Translations under genes and position numbers: made by a program
In this document: in pieces, positions 48,254 to 58,960 of the stretch
Layout of the letters: every line of letters begins with the position of its first letter
How positions within the stretch are numbered: the first letter of the stretch is position 1
Assembly (NCBI GenBank): GCA_030704615.1
Contig: CM060732.1
Location: forward strand, 49,395,053 to 49,459,052
Length of the DNA: 64,000 bases
Direction of reading: 5' to 3'
Source: Takakia lepidozioides
Lineage: Eukaryota; Streptophyta; Takakiopsida; Takakiales; Takakiaceae
Notes under the pieces: generated by a model
Told to the model about the DNA's origin: nothing
The model's input: the letters and a program-made list of their open reading frames with translations, nothing else
The model's database searches: none

Positions 48254-48960
48254 ACCCATTTTTCCATGTCGGGGCCGAAAACGGCTTAGTGCCAGATCTG
48301 ACTGGCACCCAAAATCGGAAATTCGGCGCCATTTTTCCAGTCATGCAGGTAATTCCAAGAGCGGATGGATGGAAATCCGGCGCCGGATTTTCATCCATCC
48401 TCCGCTCTTCGAATTACCTGCATGACGGAAATTTTGCGCGCCGACTTACCTGGTGGATGGAAATCCGGCTCCGGATTTCCATCCATCCGCTCTTGGAATT
48501 ACCTGCATGACTGGAAAAATGGCGCCGAATTTCCGATTTTGGTGCCAGTCAGATCTGGGACTTAGCCATTTTCGGCAACGAAATGGAAAAATGTCGCCAA
48601 AAAAAAAAAAAAAAAAAAAAAAAAACGTCATTATTTTGTTGGGGGCCGAAAACGGCTAAGTCCCAGATCTGACTGGCACCCAAAATCGGAAATTCGGCGC
48701 CATTTTTCCAGTCATGCAGGTAATTCCAAGAGCGGATGGATGGAAATCCGGCGCCGGATTTTCATCCATCCGCTCTTCGAATTACCTGCATGACGGAAAT
48801 TTTGCGCGCCGACCTAGCTGGCGGATGGTAATCCGGCGCCGGATTTCCATCCATCCGCTCTTCGAATTACCTGCATGACTGGAAAAATGGCGCCGAATTT
48901 TCCGATTTTGGTGCCAGTCAGATCTGGGACTTAGCCATTTTCGGCCCCGAAATGGAAAAA
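46560..48960. repeat. Seven copies of a ~370-bp higher-order repeat with poly(A)-loop hairpins
   Basis: The landmark TGCGCGCC occurs at 46581, 46950, 47313, 47680, 48053, 48435 and 48803 (periods 363-382 bp). Each unit has a GGCGCC-centred hairpin, then inverted arms of about 60 bp (GTCAGATCTGGGACTTAGCC ... and its inverse) around a run of 22-40 A, and then another GGCGCC hairpin with CCATCCGCTCTT arms. All long open frames here are shadows of the repeat. Confidence 0.9.
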
Positions 48961-50130
48961 TGGCGCCGAAAATAAAATAAAATAAAAATAAAAATAAATA
49001 AATAAACGCCATTTTCCAGTTCGGGGCCGAAAACGGCTAAGTCCCAGATCTGACTGGCACCCAAAATCGGAAATTCGGCGCCATTTTTCCATTTCTGGGC
49101 CCAGTCAGATCTGGGACTTAGCCATTTTCGGCCCCGAACTGGATAAATCGCGCCGAAAAAAAAAAAAAAAAAAAAAAAGGAAAAAAAAAAAAACCGATAT
49201 TTTTCTAGTTCCGGGCCGAAAACGGCTAAGTCCCAGATCTGACTGGCACCCAAAATCGGAAATTCGGCGCCATTTTTCCAGTTCTGGGCCCAATCAGATC
49301 TGGGACTTAGCCATTTTCGGCCCCGAACAGGAAAAATGGAAGTTGAAGACTCCCACAAGCTGAAACCATACTCCACACATGCACCACTTGCTTCCTTAAC
49401 ACCTGAGCTCTTCTTGAACTCCTCAAACCCTGCAACACTTGCAGAACAAGAGCTTCTTCACAAGCTCTCAAACTTTCAATGATGCTCTTCTTGAAGACCT
49501 CCTCTTGTACATAAACACCACAATTTTCTTCTTGCAAACCCTGCAACAGCTTGTAACTTAAGAGCTATCTATCAAGCTCTTTTCCACACACAAGTGTTAA
49601 CTATGCTAACACCTTGCACTTATAGATGTAAGCAGGTCTTCTTCTAGTGATACGGAAATGGTGAAAAGAGGAGAAACCATTCTATCACGTTATATAAGTC
49701 AAGCCAATGGCACCTTTGCTAAAAGACTCCACCATACAGACCTCACCCACTCTCCATCTCAATCTCAGACTAGAGCGAGTTCAATTGGCTCAACTTTTGT
49801 TTGACCACATGTTTTTTGAAAGCAGAGGCATAGCCAGTGGGTACTTTCAGGGCCGAAATGGCTAAGTCCCTAGAGTGGCTGGCACCAAAATCGGAAATTC
49901 GGCGCCATTTTGCCAGTTCCGGGCCCAGTCAGATCTGGGACTTAGCCATTTTAGGCCCCGAACTGGTAAAATGGCACCGAAAAAAAAAAAAAAAAAAAAA
50001 AAACGCCATTGTTCTAGTTCGGGGCCTAAAATGGCTAAGTCCCAGATCTGACTGGCACCAAAATCGGAAATTCGGCGCCATTTTTCCAGTTCCGGGCCTA
50101 GTCAGATCTGGGACTTAGCCATTTTCGGCA
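48960..50130. repeat. A-tract hairpin repeats, partly interrupted by an insertion
   Basis: Simpler units made only of GTCAGATCTGGGACTTAGCC arms around A-rich or AAAT-rich loops, at 48960-49338 and 49840-50130. One loop is AATAAA-rich rather than pure A. Confidence 0.8.
49339..49838. other. Non-repetitive ~500-bp insertion within the satellite
   Basis: A unique-looking stretch rich in CTCTTCTTGAA and AAGCTCTT words splits the A-tract repeats. I see no coding region with family motifs. It may be a small non-autonomous element or LTR piece. Confidence 0.45.
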
Positions 50131-50307
50131 AGTAAATGCAATAAAATGTTGCATTTCAAGTCCACTGGTGCCACATTCCATTCAACTTCACATGACCCTA
50201 TTTCCGTGCCTCCTAACCCTATTTCCGTGGACTTACAATGGTCTGCTCATGTTTTTTTTTTTTCCGCTCATGCTCATGCCGCTCATGCTCATGCCGCTCA
50301 TGAAATA

Positions 50308-51354
50308 GCAGCCCCCGTCATGACTCCAGCCTCACCACCGATAGCATACTCTAGGATTGACCGTGATCAAATCCGGCCTAATCCCTATGAAAGCAAGCGC
50401 CCACACAAAACCAACATGGCGCCACATTCAAGCATGCAGGTGTGGGGAGGATCCAAACACAGACACCCAAACTCAACACCCCCACTAGACCAAATCCCTC
50501 CACAGTGCTGCGCCTGCAGAATACCCCATACCCCCGCCCAAAAACCCCGGTACTGACTGGCCTTCCACCAAGAGAGGCTTTCGCAACTACAAGTACAAGT
50601 AATGACAATAGTAAAGAGAGGGAGGGGAAGAATAGAGGTCCGACCAAGCAAGATCTAATTCTGATCTATGCTATCAACTGCCAGACTTCTCTCAAAGTGC
50701 CTCGCTCTGCATGATGTAAGGTGTGGGAGGTATATCTATATCCAGAACCCGGCCACTACCTTATCCCAAGCTACAGTAGCTCGCTCTAACCAACCTCCTC
50801 CTCTCTCTGCCAGGTAGAGACAAACAATACTCCCCTATCCTCCCGCTCAATGATTACTAAAGAAAATAAAGGTAGGGTCTGACAGTCTCTCAACTCGAAA
50901 GCTTTGAGACGGTTGCGGGTGTCCTCATTGCAAATGACTGCATCTCCTTCAAGCAAAACAAACTGTTTGTTGCTAATGAACCCCCGTTCGTGGTTGCCTC
51001 GTGCAGAGCGTGTCCGGCTGCAACCACGTCTGATTGCAAAAACTTGGCAGCGCCTGCTCCTCTGTTCCAGTACACCACGACCTTGTGGCTGAACACCTTG
51101 GTCCCCAGGGTTGTCTTTGGCTGTGTTCCAAGCCTAGCTTCCCCCACTTTGGTATTTCGCCTACAGCTGCAGAACTGCTTGCTCCAACAGAGTTCTGACT
51201 GTCCAAAGCAATATTGAGGCCCTCAACGCCAACTACAGCAGTTTGTTGTCTATTGCTAATGCCTGACTCCCAGTATGCAATCAACTCGTCCAACTGCTTT
51301 CCACTCAAATCAGTCTGAGTTCCTGGAGAAACATAAATCTTGTCCCCTTGTGTG
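50308..51354. other. Unassigned stretch between transposon and gypsy copy 2
   Basis: No family is recognised. Two overlapping minus frames at 50890-51425 look somewhat coding (TDLSGKQLDELIAYWESG; KVVVYWNRGAGAAKFLQSD) and would need one frameshift to join. They could be decayed element sequence. Confidence 0.3.
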
Positions 51355-51930
51355 CACAGGCTAAGAGAAGAGACCATTGCACAGATTCCACGCCCCACGG
51401 ATGTGAGCCGAGTTCGAGCTTTCATGGGTTTGGCAAACTATTATAGATGGTTTGTCAAGGGATTTAGTACCATTGCAAAGGCTCTAACCAAGCTAACCAA
51501 GGTGGACCAGGAGTGGCAGTGGGAAGATGAGCAAGAACGAGCTTTCCAAGAGCTCAAGGCGAGGTTGACCTCGGCGCCCATCTTGAGACGATCTATCAGG
51601 GGGCGTCCTTTTCAGCTGCATATAGATTGGAGCATGCTGGGGCTTGGAGCGGTGCTCACACAGGTGGATGATGAGGGAAGAGAGTTCGTAGTGGCTTATG
51701 CCAGTCGCTCAAACAACGCTGCAGAGCCTAAGTATAGCTCATATGAGGGAGAGTGCTTAGCTGCAGTGTGGGCCGTTGCACACTTCAGGTGCTATCTATA
51801 TGGCAATCTCTTCACCTTTGTCACAGATCACCAGCCACTCAAGTGGTTGATGGAGTCAGACAAACTTACGGGGAAGCTTGCACGGTGGGCACTCATACTT
51901 CAAGAGTATGACTGTCAGGTTGTGCATTGA
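51355..51930 (+). mobile_element. Gypsy copy 2: RT end and RNase H
   Basis: It starts abruptly in the RT thumb (AQIPRPTDVSRVRAFMGLAN), near-identical to copy 1, and continues into RNase H with the acidic residues in LHIDWSMLGLGAVLTQ, YEGECLAAVWAVAHF and TDHQPLKWL. It ends at TGA where the family has Arg (CGA to TGA) before PGLVTRDADGLSRNP, which continues in the next frame piece. Confidence 0.88.
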
Positions 51931-51936
51931 CCGGGT

Positions 51937-53422
51937 TTGGTCACTCGGGATGCGGATGGGTTGAGTCGTAATCCATGCACGAGCCAGCAGGATGACACTG
52001 GAGCTCAGTGGCATGGTGAGACGGACGAGGAGATGGTGCCCGGATGGCATGCATCTGCATTTCTGTGTATCTTGGCAGCGGAAGGCCAGGTTGGACCTAC
52101 AACATGGATGACTGTAGACCGAGTGTCTGAGGACCCTGAGGCCAGCAATGAGCAAGGTGGCGCCAAAGATATACATGAGGATTCAGCTGTGTTGGACTAT
52201 CTCCGCACTGGGGGCACGGCAGCCACTATGACTGCCAAGGAGAGGGATCGGATCCTACAACGAGCCAAGAGGTTCAAGTGGGAGGGGACACACCTGCTCC
52301 AAGTGTGGGAAGATGGTCGAGTGAGGATTGTGCCTTACCCAACCCAGCGGGCACGGTTAGTGCGGCATGCCCATGAGGAGTTGGGGCATTTTGGGGTGCG
52401 ACGCACTCATAGTCTACTACAGGTGGGCAGTATTGGTGGCGTGGTATGCACACAGAGGTGCAACAATTTGTGGCTAGGTGCATGGTGTGTGACAGGGTGC
52501 GTGCTTCATTCAACGCCCCTACTCCACAATTGCACCCTCTTCCGATCATGGGATTGGGCTACAGGTGGAGTCTTGATTTCGCCGGGCCGTTGCCACTGAC
52601 CATGCGCCACAACAAGTACGTGTTGGTGATGGTGGAGCACTTCTCCAAGTAGATCGAGTTGGTTCCATTGCCTGATAAGGCTAGTGAGGGAGTTGCGTAT
52701 GCATTCTTAGATTGTGTACTTAGCCGATTCGGTGCTCCAGCTGAGGTACTCACGGACCAAGGGAGAGAGTTCTTGGGGGAGTTTCAGGCGTTGTGTGACA
52801 AGGCCTGTTATAGACCACCGCACCACTTCTCGGGATCATCCTGAGGCCGATGGCTGGCAGAGAGGGTTGTTCGGACAGTGAAGAAGGGTTTGCGCAAGTA
52901 TGGCTTGCAGAAGGGACACCTAGGAGATTGGGACCTTCAGTTACCTTGGTTAGCCATGGGCTACAGGTTCAGCAAGCAAGCATCATTTGCCTCCTTCTCA
53001 CCATACTTTCTTCTCTTTGGCCGAGAGCCGGATTTGCCTGCATCCATTCGTAGAGAAGCTGCTACAGTTCTCAACCTTGACGATCCGGACATGTGGGCAC
53101 GTGCATGTGATCAGCGTGCAGAGTTGTTCAAAAAAGTCATGCCCATGGCTTTCGAGATTTTGCCATTGCACAACATCGTGATACGTTGAGGTATGCTACC
53201 ATACGTGGTGGGGGCTATCGTCCTGGGGTTCGGAGATTTAACCCTGGTGACTATGTTTATCTGCAGCAGACTGCTCCTACGACCTTGGATGTGACTGCAG
53301 GTTGTACTATTTTGAGGGTTCGAGAGGTGTTGCCCTCAGGAGTCCTGATCCTGGAGGGTCGGGATGGCATGATTTGGAAGGACCATGTGCGTATTGCGCG
53401 CCATGTCACCTTCCAATGTTGA
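51937..53422 (+). mobile_element. Gypsy copy 2: integrase with C-terminal domain (several disruptions)
   Basis: An H2C2 zinc region (HAHEELGHFGVRRTHSLLQ ... CMVCDRV), and catalytic residues in RWSLDFAGPLPL, VLTDQGREF and the glutamate of LAERVVRTVKKGL. The C-terminal part carries FNPGDYVYLQQTAPT and VLILEGRDGMIWKDHV. Breaks: frameshift near 52425, TAG at 52650 in place of Trp, frameshift near 52853, and a frame change near 53165. The copy is dead. Confidence 0.85.
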
Positions 53423-53861
53423 TGGAAGGGTTGACCCAAACCTGGCAGTGGTACCTGCAAGTTTGAGGTGCATGTTGTGTGTGGGTCTGCTAGAGAGGGC
53501 AGCCACCATGCTGGTGTGTGGTCAATGATCTAGAGGTTGGCATATGGGATGCTTGACTCCACCTCTTGAGATGGTTCCTGATGGGGATTGGTTATGTCCG
53601 CATTGCATTGGATAGTGGGAGTGGATACAACCATGGAAGGCTAACAAGAAATGCAAGGCCAAGCTACTAGGAGACCAACACACGAGATCCTGACTCAAGT
53701 TCACAGATTGCAAGACGGCGACTAACGATGGGGTTGCTCTTGTACCCGGCCTCTTTGGTTCTATAGAGTTTGAGTACAATAGGGACAGTGATATAATGAC
53801 TTAGTACGGCTGCGGCTTTACATCTTGTAGCTATCTGGAGTTAGAGGGACCTAACCACCAG

Positions 53862-53875
53862 GCTAGGGGGGCGAT
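53862..53875 (+). promoter_or_regulatory. Polypurine tract of gypsy copy 2
   Basis: GGCTAGGGGGGCGAT lies immediately before TGTGGCAGAC, the expected position and composition of the plus-strand primer next to a 3' LTR. Confidence 0.7.
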
Positions 53876-53961
53876 TGTGGCAGACTACTTTATTGTGCAT
53901 ATATGTGTGGGTGGTTTGGACAGTGATGTAGTTGTGTAATGATACGTTTATGCGCACGACA
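53876..53961 (+). repeat. 3' LTR start of gypsy copy 2
   Basis: It starts TGTGGCAGACTACTTTATTG and matches the reverse complement of 37170-37258. It is interrupted after CACGACA at 53955-53961 by the inverted-repeat element. Confidence 0.75.
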
Positions 53962-55250
53962 GCTGTTTAAGTAAATAAAACAAAGTGTGAAACTAACTAG
54001 AATAAATCTAGTTATTTTGTATTTAACACTTGGAATTAGTTCAGGGTTAAGTCAGTGTCAAGTTTAGCTTGACACCTTAACCACTTTTATCTTCACGAGC
54101 GCGTCGTCAGTTCGTGCGGCTGGTGGTCTGTCGTCGGACTGAGGCGGGCTCCGAGGGGAGCCGGCACGACCGAGCTCCTTCACTGCTTAGGAATCTGAGT
54201 GTGGGGGGCTTATGAAGGGAGGAATAGGAGGTTGGGGGGGGGGGAGTCCCCATAGCTTGGGGGGGGGCCCCTGGGCTCGACTCTTAGTTTAACGAGGGAT
54301 GGGGGGGGCATTTCGTTTTTCGGGGTCAACAGTGTGGGGATTTTAGGCCTATCGAGCGAGGGGTTTACGGGACCTCCTAGGAGTAATCTAGGGGGCCACG
54401 CTCTTTCTTCACGACAACCTCCTTCTTTGAAGAGTCAGCTCAAGAGGGCATGGCGATGACATGTAGGGATAGTGATGCGACCATGTGCTCGGTAGGTTGG
54501 CGGCGCTGCTTCTTCTGGGCCTGTTGACCTGTATGTATCAAATGACGAGCGTGTCGACAGCAAGACCCTTCACCTCAACATTGCTCTCTGTTTTCTTCAA
54601 CAATCCAAGCAAGAAAGTAACATACTTCAGAGGCCATCGTCCCTATCCATTAGAACGTCGCGACTTCGCTTGAGCTGTGCGACGAACACCGCCACAGAAA
54701 CGGCGGAAGGATGAATCGCTGTTTGTAGGCGAGCACATCTTCCAAGTACCGCTTGGCCTTCGCAAGCTCAAAATGCTTGATTGCTTGTGCTGCTTCTCTG
54801 GTGTTCTAATGCATTGCTGTTGCGGCTGACGAGTTGGCAGATCACATGAACAAAAATGTCAAAGCCTCTGGCACTCACAAGTGCAAGCTCATCTCTCTCG
54901 AGTGATAGGAAACTAAAATCACACTGTTGACAACGAAAAACGAAATGCAACACCATCACTCGTTAAACTAAGAGTCGAGCCAGGGGCACCCCAAGCTATG
55001 GGGACTCCACCCCACAACATCTTATTCTCCCTTCATAAGCACACTCAGATTCTAAGCAGTGAAAGAGCTCGGTCGTGCAGGCTCAACTTGAGAGAGATGA
55101 GCCGCACAACTAACGAGCTCGTGAAGATAAGATGGTTCAGGTGTCAAGCTAAACTTGACACCTGATTTAACACTTGAACTAATTCCAAGTGTTAAATACA
55201 AATAACTAGATTTATTCTAGTTAATTTCACACTGTGTTTATTTAACTTGA
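53962..55250. mobile_element. 1.29-kb non-autonomous element with ~300-bp terminal inverted repeats
   Basis: The left end (about 53966-54298) and the right end (54959-55250) are inverse copies at roughly 85 percent identity by eye. Shared landmarks are GAATAAATCTAGTTATTT, TTAACACTTGGAATTAGTTC, CAAGTTTAGCTTGACACC, GAGTCCCCATAGCTTGGGG and CTCTTAGTTTAACGAG. A possible 7-bp target duplication CACGACA occurs at 53955-53961 and 55251-55257. The interior has only a 62-residue frame and no transposase, so the element is non-autonomous. The ends themselves contain smaller palindromes (AACACTTGGAATTAGTTCAA). Confidence 0.8.
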
Positions 55251-55257
55251 CACGACA

Positions 55258-57700
55258 CATGTTGAATCCATTGGAAGTCCATGGATTATTATTTTTTGAA
55301 TCTATTGCTTTCAGTTTATTTTTAAAAAAAAATAGATAGTAGTATATATAAACATTTTTAGTAAAGAGTCGCTCCTCAAAGATTGAAAATATTCTTTACT
55401 AGATATTTTAATCTATAATTTGAAAAATATATTTAGACATCGAAATCTAGAATTTACAACCAAAAACCCAAAACATAAGATGTTATGGACTAGAGCAAAT
55501 CAACATGTTTTTAGGTGCAAAATAGTCCATAGCTCTCAATTCCTAAGATAATTAGTCCACATAAAAGTGGATTTGGGTTGGATTTCAAAATGGCACCCCT
55601 AGTGTGTTTTCTTTTGTGTCATTGTATGAGTGTACATGATGTTTTTTCAGTCCATAAGATTTTATGTGTAATATATGCAGTCCACAGTAATCAACTTTAA
55701 ATGTCAATGGCTCTCTGGTACATGATTGTTTTTACAATCTAACAATTGGTTCACATACTTATTGTAGTTAGAAACCCTACACCATATAAATTTAGATGAA
55801 ATATTGAGTTGTTGAACAAATATGGGTAAAACCATGTATGGAGGTCACTGCAGAAACTGCCATGTTACGCAAAAACTGAGACACCCAATCCTGCAAATAC
55901 CCGAGGTTAGGGCATTTCAATTCAACCAGCTGTCAAGGACAAGAACATGACTGAACACAAACAAGAGATCAGACTAGAGGTACAAGACTAGACAAGAAGT
56001 CAAGGTCGGCGTGGCCGTATGCACGATGAGTAAATAATGGGAAACGCATCCGAGGCGGTTGCAGCTTTCGAAGGGCGACCTCAAAAGCGGAAGAAACGTT
56101 GTTAAGGACATCAACCTTGGAGCGTGGGGGAGGAATGCTTAGCCCGGCTTAGCTAGCTCAGGAATCCGATTGCAAAAACTTGTATTGTACAAACTTTGTT
56201 ATAAATGAAATGGTTTCCAAATGTTGTGCTTCTTATTTTGTTTGGAATGGTGATGCATGGTATGGTTGGCTAGTGTGTAGAATGCATGCTAGCTTACAAA
56301 AGTGAGAGAGGTAAATTGGGTTAATCGTGTGTTTGCGCAGTGCCGAAATCGGGTGACTCCCACCCAAGGGGCAAGGAAACTTGCGCCTTCTTTGGGAGTT
56401 CACGTGCTAGTGCGCACCTGGCGCGTGCGCGTACTATAACTACGCTACCGAGGGGGTTGCCTTGTAGTGCGGGCTAATGCGGAAGATACGTGATTCCGTT
56501 CACGTACTATAATCGTGTAGCCTCGGGACAAAGTCGTAGTGCGACTTTGGCGTGTTCCCGTACCTCAAGCCAGCATTCCAAGGCGGACCCAATTGTAGTG
56601 ATTGGGGCGCACGGTTGGTTCAAGGTTATCTTTCTAGTCAAAAAGGGTTCAAGGTGAACCCTTGCTCAAGGTGATGCCAAAAAGTGGCATCACGAGCGGT
56701 CGCAAGCAAAGGTTGTTGCAGTAAGGCGATTCGATCCTCGGGGAGGATCGTTCCTTGGTCTTGAAGTGGGCCAAGAAAAGTGCCCTGGGTGGAGCTTGAG
56801 AAGCTCCACCCTTGGCCGGGACTTGGAGGAGCCGAACTAGCTAGTGGAGAGTAGAGTCAAGTGTGGGGTTTGGTTCTTGCCATGGGACACCATGGTGCAG
56901 AAACAAACTCCTTGATGTGGGACGCCACAACTTGGATGCTCGTTTCTACAAAATGGACAAGTCGATGAGGACATTGACTCCCTGTTGGTAGGGGTGTGTG
57001 TCGCGGCCCTTTGCCTTGAGGGCAGGGGGTCGGGACACGAGAGGGGCTGCCCTTGTGGTGGGGGCGGTGGCAACAATAGATGCGGGGGCTGAAGCATCCT
57101 TGAGTGCCCAAGGCACTCAAGGAGGCGGAGGCGCTCACTAAGTGGAGCCCCGCACACCGGGTTGCGGTGGGGGTGCTTCCACGAGGGGTGGTGGTAGCTT
57201 AGTGGGACTTAGTGGGGGTGGCATAGGACTCACCATGGGGCGGAGACCTTGTGGTGGGAGTCGTGGGGAGTCTTGGGACTCATCATGGTCCAATGGGGCC
57301 GTGGTGGGTGGGCCAAGATTCATCACGACTCACCACCGGGAATCGAGGGTTTTCGTGGTGGTTCGCCATAAAAGGATGGTGTTGTTTGTGGAACCCCCGC
57401 GGACAGTCACAAAAGTATATATAGGGAGTAGTAACCCCGAGAACGGTGCAAGCCCGTTGGTGACCAAAAACTAGTGAGTAAGCGAGCGAGCCGGAAAGCG
57501 ACCAAAGAGTGGGGAGCTATTCCGGACTGCCATCTACCAAGGGAATTTTCACTAGGCCCAAATTGGTGGAGGGTCTGTTGGGGGAAGAAAGGGGGACCGT
57601 TATAACCCGGTGAGCAGCCGAAGCTCCGAGTTGGCCCGGCGGCCAAGTTGGGAGTTAGGCGCGCGCATCAAAGCGAGTAACTGTGACTTGAAGGGGAGCT
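55258..57700. other. AT-rich then GC-rich gene-free stretch; may include LTR of the Tf2-like element
   Basis: 55258-56150 is AT-rich with nothing recognisable. 56330-57700 is G-rich with inverted words (TACGTGATTCCGTTCACGTA) and lies 3' of the minus-strand integrase at 57.7 kb, where a 3' LTR is expected. I could not find paired LTR edges. Confidence 0.35.
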
Positions 57701-57727
57701 TCCGAAGTGAGGTGCGCGACATCATAC

Positions 57728-58960
57728 TCAATTTCCTGATTGATTTTGACTGGTGGAGGTGGTACGGAAACTCGATATATTCGATGGATGATACAACTCC
57801 AATAATGAAACATTATAGACTGGATGGATGCGCATACTTCGTGGGAGTTCAAGCTGAAAACTCACCGGATTTATTTGTCGAATAATTTTGAATGGTCCCA
57901 GGCGTTGATAATCCAACTTCCTTGATGGTCGCGAGGTTTGTATGTCCCGTCGAAGAAGCCACACACGATCTCCGACCTTGAACTGGGGTTTGAGTTGGTG
58001 ACGTTGATCTGCATACTCCTTGTATTGTTTTTGAGCTTCTGCAAGGTGGGATGTAAGCTCCTTGTGAATCGTAGCAAGATGAGTAGCAAGGTTATCTACA
58101 GCAGGGCTTCCAACAGTCTAGGGTTTGCTCGAGGATAATGACCATAATTGGAGAAAAATGGAGTTTGTTTGGTCGAAGAATGTATAGTGTTGTTGTAGGC
58201 AAACTCAGCCAATGACAGAAGGTCCGTCCAATTATCTTGGTGATAATTTATCGTACAGCGAAGATACTGCTTCCAAATCTGGTTTACGCGTTCGGTTTGA
58301 CCATCAGTCTGTGGATGATTAGCTGTAGAGAGGTTGATCTTAGTATCCAATATGTGAAATAATCCCCTCCAGAAATTTGATATGAACTATGGTCCTCGAT
58401 CAAATACGATGTCCTTCGGGAGTCCATGAATGCGGTAGATATTATTGAGGAAGAGTCTTGCAGTTTCCTCGCCGGTAACCGTCTTATTACATGGAATGAA
58501 ATGTGTCATCTTCGTAAAACGATCTACAATAACAAGGATTGAATCGGTGGTCTTGGAAATTGGAAGGTCCGTAATATAGTCCATAGACACGGACGACCAT
58601 GGACCCTTGGGAATGGGTAATGGTTGAAGAAGGCCGTAAGGTCGATGTCGTGGTCCATTCGCTCTAGCACATGTGTCGCAAGATTTTATAAATTCTTTCA
58701 CGAGTTTTCACATCAACGGCCACCAATAGTCCCTGGATATCAATTCCATTGTTTTGTTGAAGCCGAAATGTCCTGCAGTCAGAAGATCATGACATGTTTG
58801 AAGAAATCGAAGACGTATAGGTCCTGGAGGTACATAGAGAAGTCCCTTGAAATAAAGTAAGTCATCTTTGAATTCAAAGTCGTTTGTAACATGTGGGTTG
58901 TCTCGAGGTCAATTTAGTTGACTTCGTAGTGTCGTAACAAATTGGTCACTCTTCAGGGCC
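57728..58960 (-). mobile_element. Integrase end of a second, Tf2-like gypsy element
   Basis: Read on the minus strand: an H2C2 region (HFGFNKTMELISRDYWWP, CDTCARANGPRH); the catalytic core with SVSMDYITDLPISK, VIVDRFTKMTHFIPC, KDIVFDRGP and the glutamate in HPQTDGQTERVNQ; and a C-terminal SH3-like end (MWLLRRDIQTSRPSRKLDYQ, GPFKIIRQINPV). There is one TAG right after DRGP, where the family has Gln, and another interruption before KEFIKSCDTC. The sequence type is very like fungal and other Tf2/chromovirus relatives and clearly different from the 37-53 kb gypsy family. Confidence 0.85.

Larger units (their letters stand above)
41747..50307 (-). mobile_element. MULE-like DNA transposon containing a palindromic satellite array
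   Basis: The left end reads TGCTATTTCATGAGC followed by CATGAGCGG units (41747-41800). The right end is its inverse, CATGAAATAGCA after CCGCTCATG units (50262-50307). Subterminal blocks at both ends share words (GGACTTAGCC, GGCGCCATTTTTCCAGT). Inside are one transposase gene (minus, 41872-44148) and about 5.6 kb of hairpin satellite (44510-50130). I could not find a clear target-site duplication. Gypsy copy 1 lies directly to the left and non-gypsy sequence to the right. Confidence 0.7.

Noticed and set aside
44740-49380. Many overlapping open frames of 60-240 codons with recurring GNSAPNFHP / EIRRRISI words on both strands
   Set aside because: They are translations of the palindromic satellite. 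The same peptides appear in several frames and both strands, and they shift with unit boundaries, so there is no evidence of a real protein.
54485-54673. Possible small secreted protein inside the foldback element
   Set aside because: 62 codons with a hydrophobic start can arise by chance. There is no second copy or motif to support it.
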